Part shown: positions 25,533-34,600 of the stretch, piece after piece
How the letters are laid out: every line of letters starts with the position of its first letter
Numbering within the stretch: position 1 is the first letter of the stretch
Origin: Caldithrix abyssi
GTDB lineage: Bacteria > Calditrichota > Calditrichia > Calditrichales > Calditrichaceae
Length of the DNA stretch: 64,000 nt
Assembly (NCBI GenBank): GCA_011369465.1
Contig: DRQG01000034.1
Coordinates: forward strand, 1 to 64,000
Direction: 5' to 3'
The notes under the pieces: generated by a model
What the model was told of the DNA's origin: nothing
The model's database searches: none
What the model saw: only the letters and a program-made list of their open reading frames with translations
Made by a program: the position numbers and the translations under genes

Positions 25533-26444
25533 ATGAGTAACACCTCTAAGAAAAAAAACGCCGCAAACACCAAAAAGAAACAAACCCGATCTTCTATATC
25601 TGCCACCGAAAAAAACAACGTTAAAAAAGAAAATGGCAATTGCCAGGAAGAACTGGAACAAACCCGATTAAAGCTAAACTCCGTGGAAAGTACGCTTATA
25701 AAGATGGAAGAAGAGAACAAAGAATTAAAAAAGGATATCCAGGCCTTAAAAGAACAGAACAGCGAATATCAGAGTCTCATTCATAAGCTGGAAGAACGGG
25801 TACAGGAATTCGATGCCCAGCAGAAGGAACAGGAATTTATCAATTCGCCATATTCGACTTTCAATATCGAGATATACCCAGGAGACAAAGGCTTCAGAGG
25901 AAAAATCATAAATATACAATCAGAAGATAATCAAACGTTTTCGAATATCGATCCGCTGAGAATAACCCAATTTATTTACCGCCATCTGCCTAAAGAAGAA
26001 GAAATAAAAATCCCCGGGCAGCCCGTGCCGGAACCTGTTGAGACTATAGAAAAAGTGCCGGGTGGTCAGGCAACGCAGACCATAAAGTGTCGTTTGCAAA
26101 CCTATCCGGTTTATGAAAAAAAACCACGACGAGCCCTGGAAAAACAGCAATCTTTTCAGGTTGGTATTCTGATAGATTTTAGCGGTGATACAGAGGGCTT
26201 GCCTCCGGATTTACTCGCCAATATTATTGTTTTCGCCCGGTCTCTTGAAACAGGACATACCGTAAAAATTGCTGAAGAACAAAAATCAATATCACTCATT
26301 TCCCCAAAAGAGGTTAAAATCAAATGTGAAGGACTTCCTGAGGGGACATACCGTCTGGAGACATCTATTGGTTTTAGTTCTGTGCAGGGCGAAAAAGTTC
26401 CTATTAGTGCCTTTACCGAATCCGAATATATTCGGATCTATTAA
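25533..26444 (+). CDS. Unknown coiled-coil protein with C-terminal beta-sandwich-like domain
   Basis: 303 aa, no signal peptide. Residues 1-35 are Lys/Asn/Thr-rich and probably disordered. About 36-105 form a coiled coil (LEQTRLKLNSVESTLIKMEE). About 108-155 form a small domain (STFNIEIYPGDKGFRGKIIN, then FIYRHLPKEEE). From about 205 comes a beta-rich domain (SFQVGILIDFSGD, IIVFARSLETG, LPEGTYRLETSIGF, ISAFTESEYIRIY) similar by eye to the upstream 155-aa protein. The family is not recognised. The layout suggests an oligomeric or scaffold protein pairing with its neighbour through like domains. Confidence 0.75.
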   Translation: MSNTSKKKNAANTKKKQTRSSISATEKNNVKKENGNCQEELEQTRLKLNSVESTLIKMEEENKELKKDIQALKEQNSEYQSLIHKLEERVQEFDAQQKEQEFINSPYSTFNIEIYPGDKGFRGKIINIQSEDNQTFSNIDPLRITQFIYRHLPKEEEIKIPGQPVPEPVETIEKVPGGQATQTIKCRLQTYPVYEKKPRRALEKQQSFQVGILIDFSGDTEGLPPDLLANIIVFARSLETGHTVKIAEEQKSISLISPKEVKIKCEGLPEGTYRLETSIGFSSVQGEKVPISAFTESEYIRIY

Positions 26445-26480
26445 ATTGAAGCTCCTTCTGTAATTTATCGGAAGGTTACA

Positions 26481-26708
26481 CTAATTCGGGTATTCAAAAA
26501 CGCTCTTTAGCTCATGGGGGTAATATTTACCGGAATGTGATACCCGGGGGTGATCACCTTTCACCTTCATTTCATCGGTACGCCAATTAAAACGTCTTTC
26601 GTAATCCGGGCAAAGAGGACAACGAAATATAATCCAATCCCCATCTCTGTGCGATTCGCATTCGTGTTTAATCACATCCTGCCCCGGCGTAGACTTAATC
26701 GTAATCAT
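26481..26708 (-). CDS. Small zinc-ribbon-like protein
   Basis: 75 aa from ATG 26708, which has AGGAAA about 8 bases upstream; an ATG at 26741 is less likely. Putative metal ligands: His and Cys in IKHECESH, then FRCPLCPDY, with later His residues (GDHPRVSHSG). This pattern suggests a single zinc ribbon or a nucleic-acid/protein-binding knuckle. The family is not recognised. It converges on the coiled-coil gene with 36 bases between the stops, so it may belong to the same locus. Confidence 0.65.
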   Translation of the reverse strand: MITIKSTPGQDVIKHECESHRDGDWIIFRCPLCPDYERRFNWRTDEMKVKGDHPRVSHSGKYYPHELKSVFEYPN

Positions 26709-27218
26709 AACGCATTTCCTGAAAAAGATTAAAAAAAACAAAGTTTAACAGTTATCCGGATAAACATAACTCCGGTTTAACCGGTTGTATCTAATATTAT
26801 AATCGGTATATCAATTGAAACTTAAATTAAAAAGTCTGTTTTTGAAAAACAAAATTATGTGTTATCCCACATTTTGAATTTTCATTTTCTTAATCCTTTT
26901 TGGAATAAAATTTCTTTTTATTTATTTACATGTTTATGTTTCCGGAAATCAAACTTATAGAAAGATACCAGCGGTTGTTGATCCTGTGTACAAAATGCCT
27001 TTTAAGCATTATTACGACGTATATCTGATTTCCAAACGAATTGTTTACAAAAGATCGCGATGCCCGAAGGGCAGGTATGAAGGATATTACCATTATAATT
27101 TTACGTTTTAACATTTTCTTTGGTGTTTGCGGATAGAAACAGGAACGATTATTTTCTATATTTAAACAGTTTATGAAGTTGGTCTGAAAAGATAAGCTAT
27201 TTTTAAAGGAGTCTGATT
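26709..27218. other. AT-rich intergenic region
   Basis: About 510 bases between divergent genes (zinc-ribbon gene and aldo/keto reductase). It is very AT-rich (for example 26880-26935) with no supported frame or RNA. It should contain both promoters; none is assigned. Confidence 0.45.
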
Positions 27219-28187
27219 ATGGAATATCGCCCGTTTGATAAATCCGATGTGCAGGTATCCCGGCTGGGATTCGGTGGATGGGGCATCGGCAAATCCATGT
27301 GGATCGGCGCGGAGGACAGCGCATCGCGCAAACTGCTGCTTAAAGCCATTGAATCCGGGGTTAACTTTTTCGATTCCGCCTGGGTCTATGGCATGGGCCA
27401 CAGCGAGCGGCTCATTGCCGAGGCGGAGCGGGAATCGGGACAAACCTTGTTCATTACATCCAAAATCCCTTCCAAAAAGTTCGAGTGGCCGGCCAAAGAC
27501 GAATCGACGCTGGCGCAGTCGTTCCCGGAGGATTATATTATTTCAGCCACGGAACGCAGTTTACGCAATATGAAACGGGACTACCTAGATTTACAGCAGT
27601 TCCATGTATGGAACGATAAATGGGCCGGACAGGATGAATGGAAAAATGCCATTTACAAATTAAAGAAGGACGGAAAGGTGCGCTTTTTCGGCATATCCAT
27701 TAACGATCATCAGCCGGAAAACGGTATCGAGGCCGGGAAATCCGGACTGATTGATTCCTACCAGGTGATTTTTAATATTTTCGATCAATCTCCCGCCGAT
27801 AAGCTTTTGCCCTTTTGCCTGGAAAACAAAATAAGCGTTATCGCCCGTGTTCCTTTTGATGAGGGCGCTTTAACGGGTGCCATCACCCCGGAAACCACCT
27901 TTCCGGAAAAGGACTGGCGAAACCGCTATTTCCGCGGCGACCGCAAACAGCAGGTTTGGGAACGTGTTCAAAAGATAAGCGAGACGGTCAAAGACGAAAC
28001 CGACAGCCTGGCCGAAGCCGCGCTACGCTACATCATCAGCTTTGACGCCGTAACGACGGTTATTCCGGGCATGCGTAAGGAAAAAAATTTACTGAGCAAT
28101 TTAAAAAGCGTGGAAAAAGGTCCGCTTTCCGCGGAATTGGTGAAGAAGTTGGAAGCCTTCCGCTGGATTCGCAATTTTTACGAATAA
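27219..28187 (+). CDS. Aldo/keto reductase
   Basis: 322 aa. AKR barrel with the catalytic tetrad in order: Asp and Tyr in NFFDSAWVYGMGHSE, Lys in FITSKIPSKK and His in LQQFHVWND. The C-terminal NADP-binding part is present (ALRYIISFDAVTTVIPGMRK). It reduces carbonyl compounds with NAD(P)H in the cytoplasm; substrate unknown. AAAGGAG precedes the ATG. Confidence 0.92.
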   Translation: MEYRPFDKSDVQVSRLGFGGWGIGKSMWIGAEDSASRKLLLKAIESGVNFFDSAWVYGMGHSERLIAEAERESGQTLFITSKIPSKKFEWPAKDESTLAQSFPEDYIISATERSLRNMKRDYLDLQQFHVWNDKWAGQDEWKNAIYKLKKDGKVRFFGISINDHQPENGIEAGKSGLIDSYQVIFNIFDQSPADKLLPFCLENKISVIARVPFDEGALTGAITPETTFPEKDWRNRYFRGDRKQQVWERVQKISETVKDETDSLAEAALRYIISFDAVTTVIPGMRKEKNLLSNLKSVEKGPLSAELVKKLEAFRWIRNFYE

Positions 28188-28190
28188 AAA

Positions 28191-28252
28191 AGCATCCCCC
28201 TAAATGATACGTCGAAGCTCACTACGCATTATTAATTAAATCGGGGGATGCT
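28191..28252 (+). terminator. Long-loop hairpin after the aldo/keto reductase gene
   Basis: Perfect 10-bp arms AGCATCCCCC (28191-28200) and GGGGGATGCT (28243-28252) enclose 42 bases. It starts 3 bases after the stop codon. There is no long T-tract, so termination is likely but not certain. Confidence 0.5.
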
Positions 28253-28335
28253 CTGCGTGAAAACTACACTGAGCGGGTCACGTAATCATCACAAACCATT
28301 CATTTTTTTGTTCTATTTGGAAGGATTTACAAAAT

Positions 28336-28929
28336 ATGTTGATAGACCCTGAGAAACAGACCTATCGTGAGAACTATACATTAATGAGCGCCTGTATTGT
28401 CCCCCGGCCCATCGCTTTTGTCTCTACCGTTTCGATAGAGGGCGTATTCAATCTGGCGCCGTTCTCTTATTTTAACGGAGTTACCTCCGCCCCGCCCACA
28501 CTCAGTATTGCCATTGCGCGCAAAAGCCGGGACAGTAACAAGAAAGACACCCTAAGCAATATACTGGATACGGGCGAATTTGTGGTAAACACGGTCAGCG
28601 TAGCCATGACCGAAGCCATGAACCGCACGGCCCGCGATTTCCCTCCGGAAGTCAATGAGTTTACAGAGGCCGGACTGACGGCAATACCCGCCCGAAAAGT
28701 AAAAGCGCCGCTGGTTAAAGAATCGCCCGTCAAAATGGAATGTACGCTCTACAAATCGATCGAAATCGGTGAAGGCCGGCCCGGTTCCGGCTTTTTGGTT
28801 ATCGGAGAAATTGTGATGTTCCACATTGCCGATGAAATATGGGATGGCGGGCAGATCGATATGGAAAAACTGGATCCTCTGGGCAGGCTTTCCGGGAATT
28901 ACACCACCCTGGGTCGATTGATAGGATAA
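28336..28929 (+). CDS. Flavin reductase-like FMN-binding protein
   Basis: 197 aa. The flavin_reduct split-barrel fold is indicated by IVPRPIAFVSTVS near residue 22, NLAPFSYFNGVTSAPPTL, and later ECTLYKSIEIG and VIGEIVMFHI. Family members bind FMN and act as flavin reductases or as partners of monooxygenases and ring-modifying enzymes; the exact role is unknown. GGAAGGA precedes the ATG. It may share a transcript with the aldo/keto reductase only if the hairpin between them is read through. Confidence 0.88.
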   Translation: MLIDPEKQTYRENYTLMSACIVPRPIAFVSTVSIEGVFNLAPFSYFNGVTSAPPTLSIAIARKSRDSNKKDTLSNILDTGEFVVNTVSVAMTEAMNRTARDFPPEVNEFTEAGLTAIPARKVKAPLVKESPVKMECTLYKSIEIGEGRPGSGFLVIGEIVMFHIADEIWDGGQIDMEKLDPLGRLSGNYTTLGRLIG

Positions 28930-28954
28930 GCCGCATCGGGTTATTTACATGAGG

Positions 28955-30733
28955 TTACCCGGTCAGAACCTGCTGGTCTTTGTATTGCAATTGATACAGT
29001 TGAAAATACAGACCTTTTTGGGACATCAACTGTTCGTGGGTACCCTGCTCGCGTAATTTTCCTTTATGGAAAAGCAAAATACGGTCGGCATGTTGAATGG
29101 TGGATAGCCTGTGGGCAATAACAATGGAAGTGCGCTCCTGCATCATCACCGTCATGGCCTTTTGGATAAGCTGCTCGGTTTCGGAATCAATGTTGGAAGT
29201 AGCTTCATCCAGAATGAGAATCCGGGGATTGCAGGCTATGGCCCGGGCAAAGGCCAACAGCTGACGCTGCCCCATGGAAAGAGAAAGCCCGCGTTCCGTG
29301 AGTACCGTTTCATATTTACGCGGCAGCTGCTCGATAAACTCGTGCGCGTAAACTTTTTTGCAGGCCGCTACTACATCCCCGTCGCTGATATCCTTATTTC
29401 CAAGGCGAATATTTTCCATGATCGTATCGGAAAAGAGAAATACATCCTGCAGAACCAGCGCCATGCTTCCACGCAGCGCGGGCAAATCCCAGCGGCGCAC
29501 ATCCACGCCGTCCAATAAAATTTCACCCCGGTTAATATCGTACTGCCGGCTGAGCAGATTGATCATACTGGTTTTTCCCGCTCCGGTGTGGCCTACAACG
29601 GCTATGCTTTCTCCGGCCGCTATACGAAAGGAAATATCGCGCAGTACATAATCTTCCTCATTGTAGGCAAACCAAACCTTATCAAATACGATTTCACCGT
29701 TTACCTGCTCTGGCCGATAGGAGTCGGACGGATTGGTAATATCCGGATTTGTATCGAGAAGTTTGAAAATCCGTTCCGAGGCGGCCATGGCGCCCTGCAG
29801 CACATTGTATTTTTCGGAAAGATCGCTGATGGGACGGAAGAACTTTTCGGCAAACTGAATAAAGGCCACCAGTGTGCCGTAACTTACCGCTTCTTCCAGC
29901 CGCATCATCCCGCCGCGCCACAGTACCAGCGCTATGGCCACGGCGCTTACCACTTCGATAGCCGGATAGAAAACCGCGTAATAGAAAATCATTCGCACAT
30001 AGGCCCGCGTGTATTGGGCGTTTACCCGGCTAAATTGTTTGAAATTTTCTTCCTCGCGGTTGAACACCTGCACAATGCGCATGCCTGTGATGTTTTCCTG
30101 CAGAAGCGTATTGATCTGCGCCAGCCATTTACGCACCTGCCTGAAAGCCACTCGTACTTTGGTTTTAAAGATATGGGTAATCAGAAACAATACGGGAATT
30201 ATGGCAAAGGTCCATAACGCCAGTTTCCAGTTGATATACAGCATGGCGCTCACAATGCCCAGCAGTAAAAAAAGATCACCGAAAATATTTACCACACCCT
30301 GGGTAAACATCTGGTTAAGGGATTCCACATCCGAGGTTACGCGGGTCATTAAACGCCCCACCGGATTACGGTCAAAAAAACGCAGGGAGAGCGATTGCAG
30401 GTGGGTAAAGATTTCCGAACGCAGATCGTACATCAGTTTCTGACCAAGATACTGGGTAAGGTAGGCTTGAAAATATTGTATAAAAAAAGTAAGTATTAAA
30501 ACGGAAAAATATATAACCACCAGTTTGTTCAGTCCGTTCAAATCGCCTGTCGCAATGTAATCGTCAATAGCCAGTTTGGTAATCAGGGGCCCCACCAGTT
30601 GCAAAACCGCGGCGATGATAATCATCCCTACAGCGCCGGCCAGAATATGCCGGTAAGGGACCATGTAGGCCATCATACGCCGGAACAGACGGCGGTCATA
30701 TATTTTTCCCTGTATGTCGTCGTCCTGAATCAA
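28955..30733 (-). CDS. ABC exporter, fused membrane and ATPase domains (MsbA/MdlB type)
   Basis: 592 aa. An N-terminal six-helix transmembrane domain (about 20-310) is followed by a nucleotide-binding domain: Walker A GHTGAGKTS, Q-loop VLQDVFLFSD, signature LSMGQ (the usual LSGGQ with Met), Walker B ILILDEATSNID and the H-loop IVIAHRLST. Half-transporters of this type dimerise to export lipids, drugs or peptides. The start is TTG at 30733 with AAAGGG 8 bases upstream; later ATG codons would cut into the N-terminal elbow helix. It is downstream of the EamA transporter gene on the same strand, 46 bases apart. Confidence 0.93.
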   Translation of the reverse strand: MIQDDDIQGKIYDRRLFRRMMAYMVPYRHILAGAVGMIIIAAVLQLVGPLITKLAIDDYIATGDLNGLNKLVVIYFSVLILTFFIQYFQAYLTQYLGQKLMYDLRSEIFTHLQSLSLRFFDRNPVGRLMTRVTSDVESLNQMFTQGVVNIFGDLFLLLGIVSAMLYINWKLALWTFAIIPVLFLITHIFKTKVRVAFRQVRKWLAQINTLLQENITGMRIVQVFNREEENFKQFSRVNAQYTRAYVRMIFYYAVFYPAIEVVSAVAIALVLWRGGMMRLEEAVSYGTLVAFIQFAEKFFRPISDLSEKYNVLQGAMAASERIFKLLDTNPDITNPSDSYRPEQVNGEIVFDKVWFAYNEEDYVLRDISFRIAAGESIAVVGHTGAGKTSMINLLSRQYDINRGEILLDGVDVRRWDLPALRGSMALVLQDVFLFSDTIMENIRLGNKDISDGDVVAACKKVYAHEFIEQLPRKYETVLTERGLSLSMGQRQLLAFARAIACNPRILILDEATSNIDSETEQLIQKAMTVMMQERTSIVIAHRLSTIQHADRILLFHKGKLREQGTHEQLMSQKGLYFQLYQLQYKDQQVLTG

Positions 30734-30779
30734 ATTTTATCCCTTTGCATTGGGTACGGTTATGAATTCCGGGGAATAT

Positions 30780-31652
30780 TCAGGCCCGGCGTACAATGAG
30801 AATCCCGCTGAATATGACGGCCATTCCCACAAACAACTGCCAGGTGAGCGGTTCGCCCAAAACAAACCAACCCCATATTAGCGCCAACGGCGGAGTTACA
30901 AAGGTAATGAGCGACATCAACACCGCCGAGGTGGTTTTAAGCAGCCAGAAGTATAAAACAAATGCAATAGCCGTACCGAATATTCCCAGATAAAAAAGAG
31001 ACGCCACGGCGGGTAATGAAAAATTTATACCCCTTTCTTGCTCAAAAAGAACATGCAGCAGCAGAAGCGATAAAGACGTATAGAGCAATGGAAAAGTTGT
31101 AAGAGTTACCGCATGCAATTTCCCGCGCGCCTTTTTGCCCAGTATGGTGCCCCAGGCCGAAAAAGCCGGACTAATCAGTACGGCCGCCATCCCGTATGGC
31201 GCCCAGGGATGGCTGAATTGCAATTCATCCATAAAGATAACCGCCACCCCGCTAATTCCAACCATAATACCGAGTATCTTTTTCAGGGTAATCTCTTCGG
31301 AAGGCAGCATCTTTATGGAAAGAATGGCCACATAAAATGGCATCACCGAAAACAGCACGCTGGTCAATCCGGAATTGATATATTGTTCGCCCCAGTAAAC
31401 CAGTCCATATCCTACGGAAAAGTTGATCAGGCTGAAATAAGCAAAAAACAGGTGGGTTTTTAAATCTGTCGGCAGACGAAGTTTGAGCTTTAAGGCATAG
31501 AGCGAAAGCGCCAGAAAGGCGATAAAGAACCGTATCCCGGAGCTGAGAAACGGCGGCAGATCATGTAACCCTATCTTTATCGCCAACCAGGTAGAACTCC
31601 AGATTAAGGATAGTATGATTATGATAACCGCGGCGGTTGTTCTCTGATTCAT
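30780..31652 (-). CDS. EamA/DMT family transporter
   Basis: 290 aa, ten predicted membrane helices in two EamA repeats (first about 8-140, second about 150-288), with the typical SLIWSSTWLAIKIGL start and the FVTPPLALIWGWFVLGEPL helix in the second repeat. Inner-membrane exporter of amino acids or other small metabolites; substrate unknown. It lies between bipA and the ABC exporter gene, all on the minus strand, 25 bases after the bipA stop. Confidence 0.92.
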   Translation of the reverse strand: MNQRTTAAVIIIILSLIWSSTWLAIKIGLHDLPPFLSSGIRFFIAFLALSLYALKLKLRLPTDLKTHLFFAYFSLINFSVGYGLVYWGEQYINSGLTSVLFSVMPFYVAILSIKMLPSEEITLKKILGIMVGISGVAVIFMDELQFSHPWAPYGMAAVLISPAFSAWGTILGKKARGKLHAVTLTTFPLLYTSLSLLLLHVLFEQERGINFSLPAVASLFYLGIFGTAIAFVLYFWLLKTTSAVLMSLITFVTPPLALIWGWFVLGEPLTWQLFVGMAVIFSGILIVRRA

Positions 31653-31677
31653 AGGCAGCTAATATACGCAAAACTTG

Positions 31678-33489
31678 CTATTTAGTCGAATGTAATCTGC
31701 GGCGTTCCAGTTCATCCAGTACCGCTTTCCGTATGCGAATGGATTTGGGGGTAATTTCCACCAGTTCGTCGTCGGCAATGAATTCCAGGGATTCTTCCAG
31801 AGTCATTTCCACGTGTGGCGCCACTTTAAGAGCCTTGTCGCTGCCCGCGGCGCGCATGTTGGTGAGTTTTTTGGCTTTTTGCAGATTTACAACCACCTCG
31901 CCTTCTTTATTGTATTCACCCACAACCTGACCGGCGTAAACCTGAACACCGGGGGGTACAAAAAAATAACCGCGATCCTGCAAGTTATTCAAAGCATAGG
32001 CGTTTACCTGTCCGGTGCCCATGGAAACCAGCACGCCGTTCTGACGCTGCGGTATGGAGCCCTTAAAAAACTCGTATTGATAGAAACGATGATACATCAC
32101 CGCTTCGCCATTGGTGGCCGTGAGCAGCTTGTTCCGCAGACCGATTAATCCGCGCGACGGTATATGATACACCAGATGTTTTACGCTCCCTTTATCTTCC
32201 ATTTTTACCATGGTAGCCCGCCTCTGCCCGACAATTTCGATTACGCGGCCGGCGTAACTGTCCGGTACTTCCACCACCAGTTCTTCCACCGGTTCGGCTT
32301 TACGTCCGTCGATTTCTTTGTAGATGACTTTCGGTTGTCCCACGGCAAATTCGTAGCCTTCGCGGCGCATTTTTTCCATTAAAATGGAAAGATGAAGCAC
32401 ACCGCGCCCATATACCTTGAAAACATCGGGCTGTGCGGTTTCTTCAATTTTGATGGCCACATCCGATTCCATTTCACGCAGCAGCCGGTCGCGCAGATGC
32501 CGGCTGGTTACATATTTGCCTTCCTTACCGAAAAACGGGGAGGTGTTTATGGTAAAGGTCATACTGATGGTCGGTTCGTCAATAGCGATGATCGGCATGG
32601 GTTCGGGATTTTCGTAATCGCAAATGGTATCGCCGATGTTAACTTCTTCGATACCCACCAGGGCACAAATGTCACCTGCACTTACTTCGGTGGCTTCGGC
32701 CCGCTGCAAACCTTCGAACGTAAATATTTGTTTAATGCGGATATTTTCGATGTCCCCGTTGCGACGGATAATTTTATAGGGCGTATCCGTGCACACTTTC
32801 CCGCGAAATACCCTTCCAACCGCAATACGACCCACATAGGAAGAATAGTCGATGGTGGTTACCTGCATTTGGGTTGTACCATCCTCAACAGGAGGAGCGG
32901 GGATAAAAGCAATGATCGCATTCAGCAATGGCTCCATATCTTTCCCAGCCGCATCGTTCTCCGTGCTGGCCCATCCTTCCCGGGCCGAAGCGTAAATGAC
33001 CGGAAAGTCGAGATTTTCTTCGTCAATATCCAAATCGATAAAAAGATCATACACTTCGTCCAAAACCTCATCCGGCCTGGCCTGCGGGCGGTCCATTTTA
33101 TTGATGACCACAATAGGTTTAAGTTTAAGGGCCAGCGCTTTCTGAAGCACAAAGCGAGTTTGCGGCATGGTACCCTCAAAGGCGTCCACCAGCAGCAAAA
33201 CACCGTCGGCCATTTTGAGCACCCGTTCCACCTCGCCGCCAAAATCAGCATGCCCCGGCGTATCTACCAAATTAATTTTATATCCGTTATGCCGGATAGA
33301 AATATTTTTGGACAAAATCGTGATCCCGCGTTCTTTTTCCAGATCATTGGAATCGAGCACACGATCCTGCACTTCCTGGTTATCACGGAAAATATGGGTT
33401 TGTTTAAGCATCTGGTCAACCAGGGTCGTTTTCCCGTGATCCACATGGGCGATAATTGCTACGTTACGTATTTTATGTTCGTCATTCAT
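31678..33489 (-). CDS. bipA: Translational GTPase BipA/TypA
   Basis: 603 aa, the usual length. G1 AHVDHGKTT, G2 region ERGITILSKN, G3 DTPGHADF, G4 NKMDRP and G5 ASAREG are present. EF-G-like domains II, III and V and the BipA C-terminal domain follow (GRGVLHLSILMEKMRREGYE, LIGLRNKLLTATNGEAVMYH). BipA binds the ribosome under stress and cold and helps 50S assembly. The first gene of a minus-strand run, with a long repeat block immediately upstream. Confidence 0.97.
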   Translation of the reverse strand: MNDEHKIRNVAIIAHVDHGKTTLVDQMLKQTHIFRDNQEVQDRVLDSNDLEKERGITILSKNISIRHNGYKINLVDTPGHADFGGEVERVLKMADGVLLLVDAFEGTMPQTRFVLQKALALKLKPIVVINKMDRPQARPDEVLDEVYDLFIDLDIDEENLDFPVIYASAREGWASTENDAAGKDMEPLLNAIIAFIPAPPVEDGTTQMQVTTIDYSSYVGRIAVGRVFRGKVCTDTPYKIIRRNGDIENIRIKQIFTFEGLQRAEATEVSAGDICALVGIEEVNIGDTICDYENPEPMPIIAIDEPTISMTFTINTSPFFGKEGKYVTSRHLRDRLLREMESDVAIKIEETAQPDVFKVYGRGVLHLSILMEKMRREGYEFAVGQPKVIYKEIDGRKAEPVEELVVEVPDSYAGRVIEIVGQRRATMVKMEDKGSVKHLVYHIPSRGLIGLRNKLLTATNGEAVMYHRFYQYEFFKGSIPQRQNGVLVSMGTGQVNAYALNNLQDRGYFFVPPGVQVYAGQVVGEYNKEGEVVVNLQKAKKLTNMRAAGSDKALKVAPHVEMTLEESLEFIADDELVEITPKSIRIRKAVLDELERRRLHSTK

Positions 33490-33509
33490 TTTAAAGCATT
33501 CTGTTGTTA

Positions 33510-34082
33510 GTTATCAGCTATCGGCTGTCAGCTCTCGGCCATCGGCTACGAACCCTGAGCTTGTCGAAGGGTTGGCTATTAGCTTTTGGCCATTGTTTAT
33601 TGGCTGCTTGCCCTGAGCCCGGTCGAAAGTGGCAGCCCTGAGTTTACTGAAGGGAACAGGATAGGCTTCGACCCCGACAAGTCGGGACAGGCCCCGATAA
33701 ATCGGGACAGGCAAAGCCCAGCCTACGAACCCTGAGCGTTCGACTGAGCTCACGCCGAAGTCTTGTCGAAGGGTTAGCTATTGGTTGCCTGCCCTGGACA
33801 CAAGATAAATCTTACGTTACTTTGTGCCTTTGTCTTTTTGCGTTTTTTGGGTTAACCACTGAGCGCGCCGAGAGCGCAGAGTTTTTTCATTTTTCATTTG
33901 AACTCAGGAAGATATCTTACACAAAGCCGCCAAGACGTTAAGGTTTTTTCTTTTGTCTTTTTTCATTTCATCCCCAGTTCCCCCCGCCACGGCGGGTTCT
34001 TCGCTTCGCTACGAAAGTTCCTAATTTTCGATCACTTCATACTAAGTACTAATTACTTAGTACTATGTACTTTTCGTCCGCC
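33510..34082. repeat. Composite intergenic repeat block, left copy of an inverted pair
   Basis: Contains AGCTATCGGCTGTCAGC units, several CCCTGAGC..TTGTCGAAGGG units, paired GACAAGTCGGGACAGG units, an AAATCTTACGTTACTTTGTG segment, GGGTTAACCACTGAGCGCG, a GAAGATATCTTACACAAAGC segment and CGCCACGGCGGG. Nearly all of these reappear in reverse order and orientation at 37690-38400. There is no coding capacity. It separates bipA from the tRNA cluster. Confidence 0.9.
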
Positions 34083-34159
34083 TACGGTGGACGGTACTTT
34101 GTATCCATATCACTTAAAAACAAAAAACCTGCAACTCGCAAACGAGCGCAGGTCCTTTG

Positions 34160-34232
34160 CACTCCCAAGGGGATTCGAACCCCTGTCGCCGCCGTGAAAG
34201 GGCGGTGTCCTAGGCCTCTAGACGATGGGAGC
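34160..34232 (-). tRNA. tRNA-Glu (TTC)
   Basis: 73 bases with full cloverleaf. Acceptor arm GCTCCCA, anticodon loop CTTTCAC giving TTC, T-loop GGTTCGAATCC. CCA is not encoded. Last of four tRNA genes on the minus strand. Confidence 0.97.
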
Positions 34233-34258
34233 GTCTTAAAAAGCTATTTAAAAATTAG

Positions 34259-34333
34259 GGTGGATGATGGGATTTGAACCCACGACCCCCAGAGCCACAA
34301 TCTGGTGCTCTAACCAACTGAGCTACATCCACC
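34259..34333 (-). tRNA. tRNA-His (GTG)
   Basis: 75 bases including the extra G at position -1 that pairs with discriminator C, the hallmark of tRNA-His. Anticodon GTG in ATTGTGG. The T-loop is GTTCAAATC. CCA is not encoded. Confidence 0.97.
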
Positions 34334-34340
34334 ATCTATG

Positions 34341-34417
<77 letters not shown>

Positions 34418-34424
34418 AACGCTG

Positions 34425-34499
34425 TCGGGGCGAGAGGATTTGAACCTCCGACCCCCTGCTCCCAAGGCAGGTGCGCTAACCGGGCTGCGCTACGCCCCG
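34425..34499 (-). tRNA. tRNA-Pro (TGG)
   Basis: 75 bases. Acceptor CGGGGCG pairs with CGCCCCG; the anticodon loop CTTGGGA gives TGG. First of the cluster in transcription order (Pro, Arg, His, Glu). CCA is not encoded (ACA follows). Confidence 0.97.
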
Positions 34500-34600
34500 C
34501 GATATACAGTTGTTGCGCAACAACTAAAGTCTTCTAATTTAATATCGACTTTACCTATTGTCAATATTTTGCGCTTCTTTTTGTAATTCTTTTTCCGGGT

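Noticed and set aside
32392-33510. 372-aa plus-strand frame
   Set aside because: It lies exactly antisense to bipA, which has all GTPase motifs; the frame is a shadow of GC-biased codon positions.
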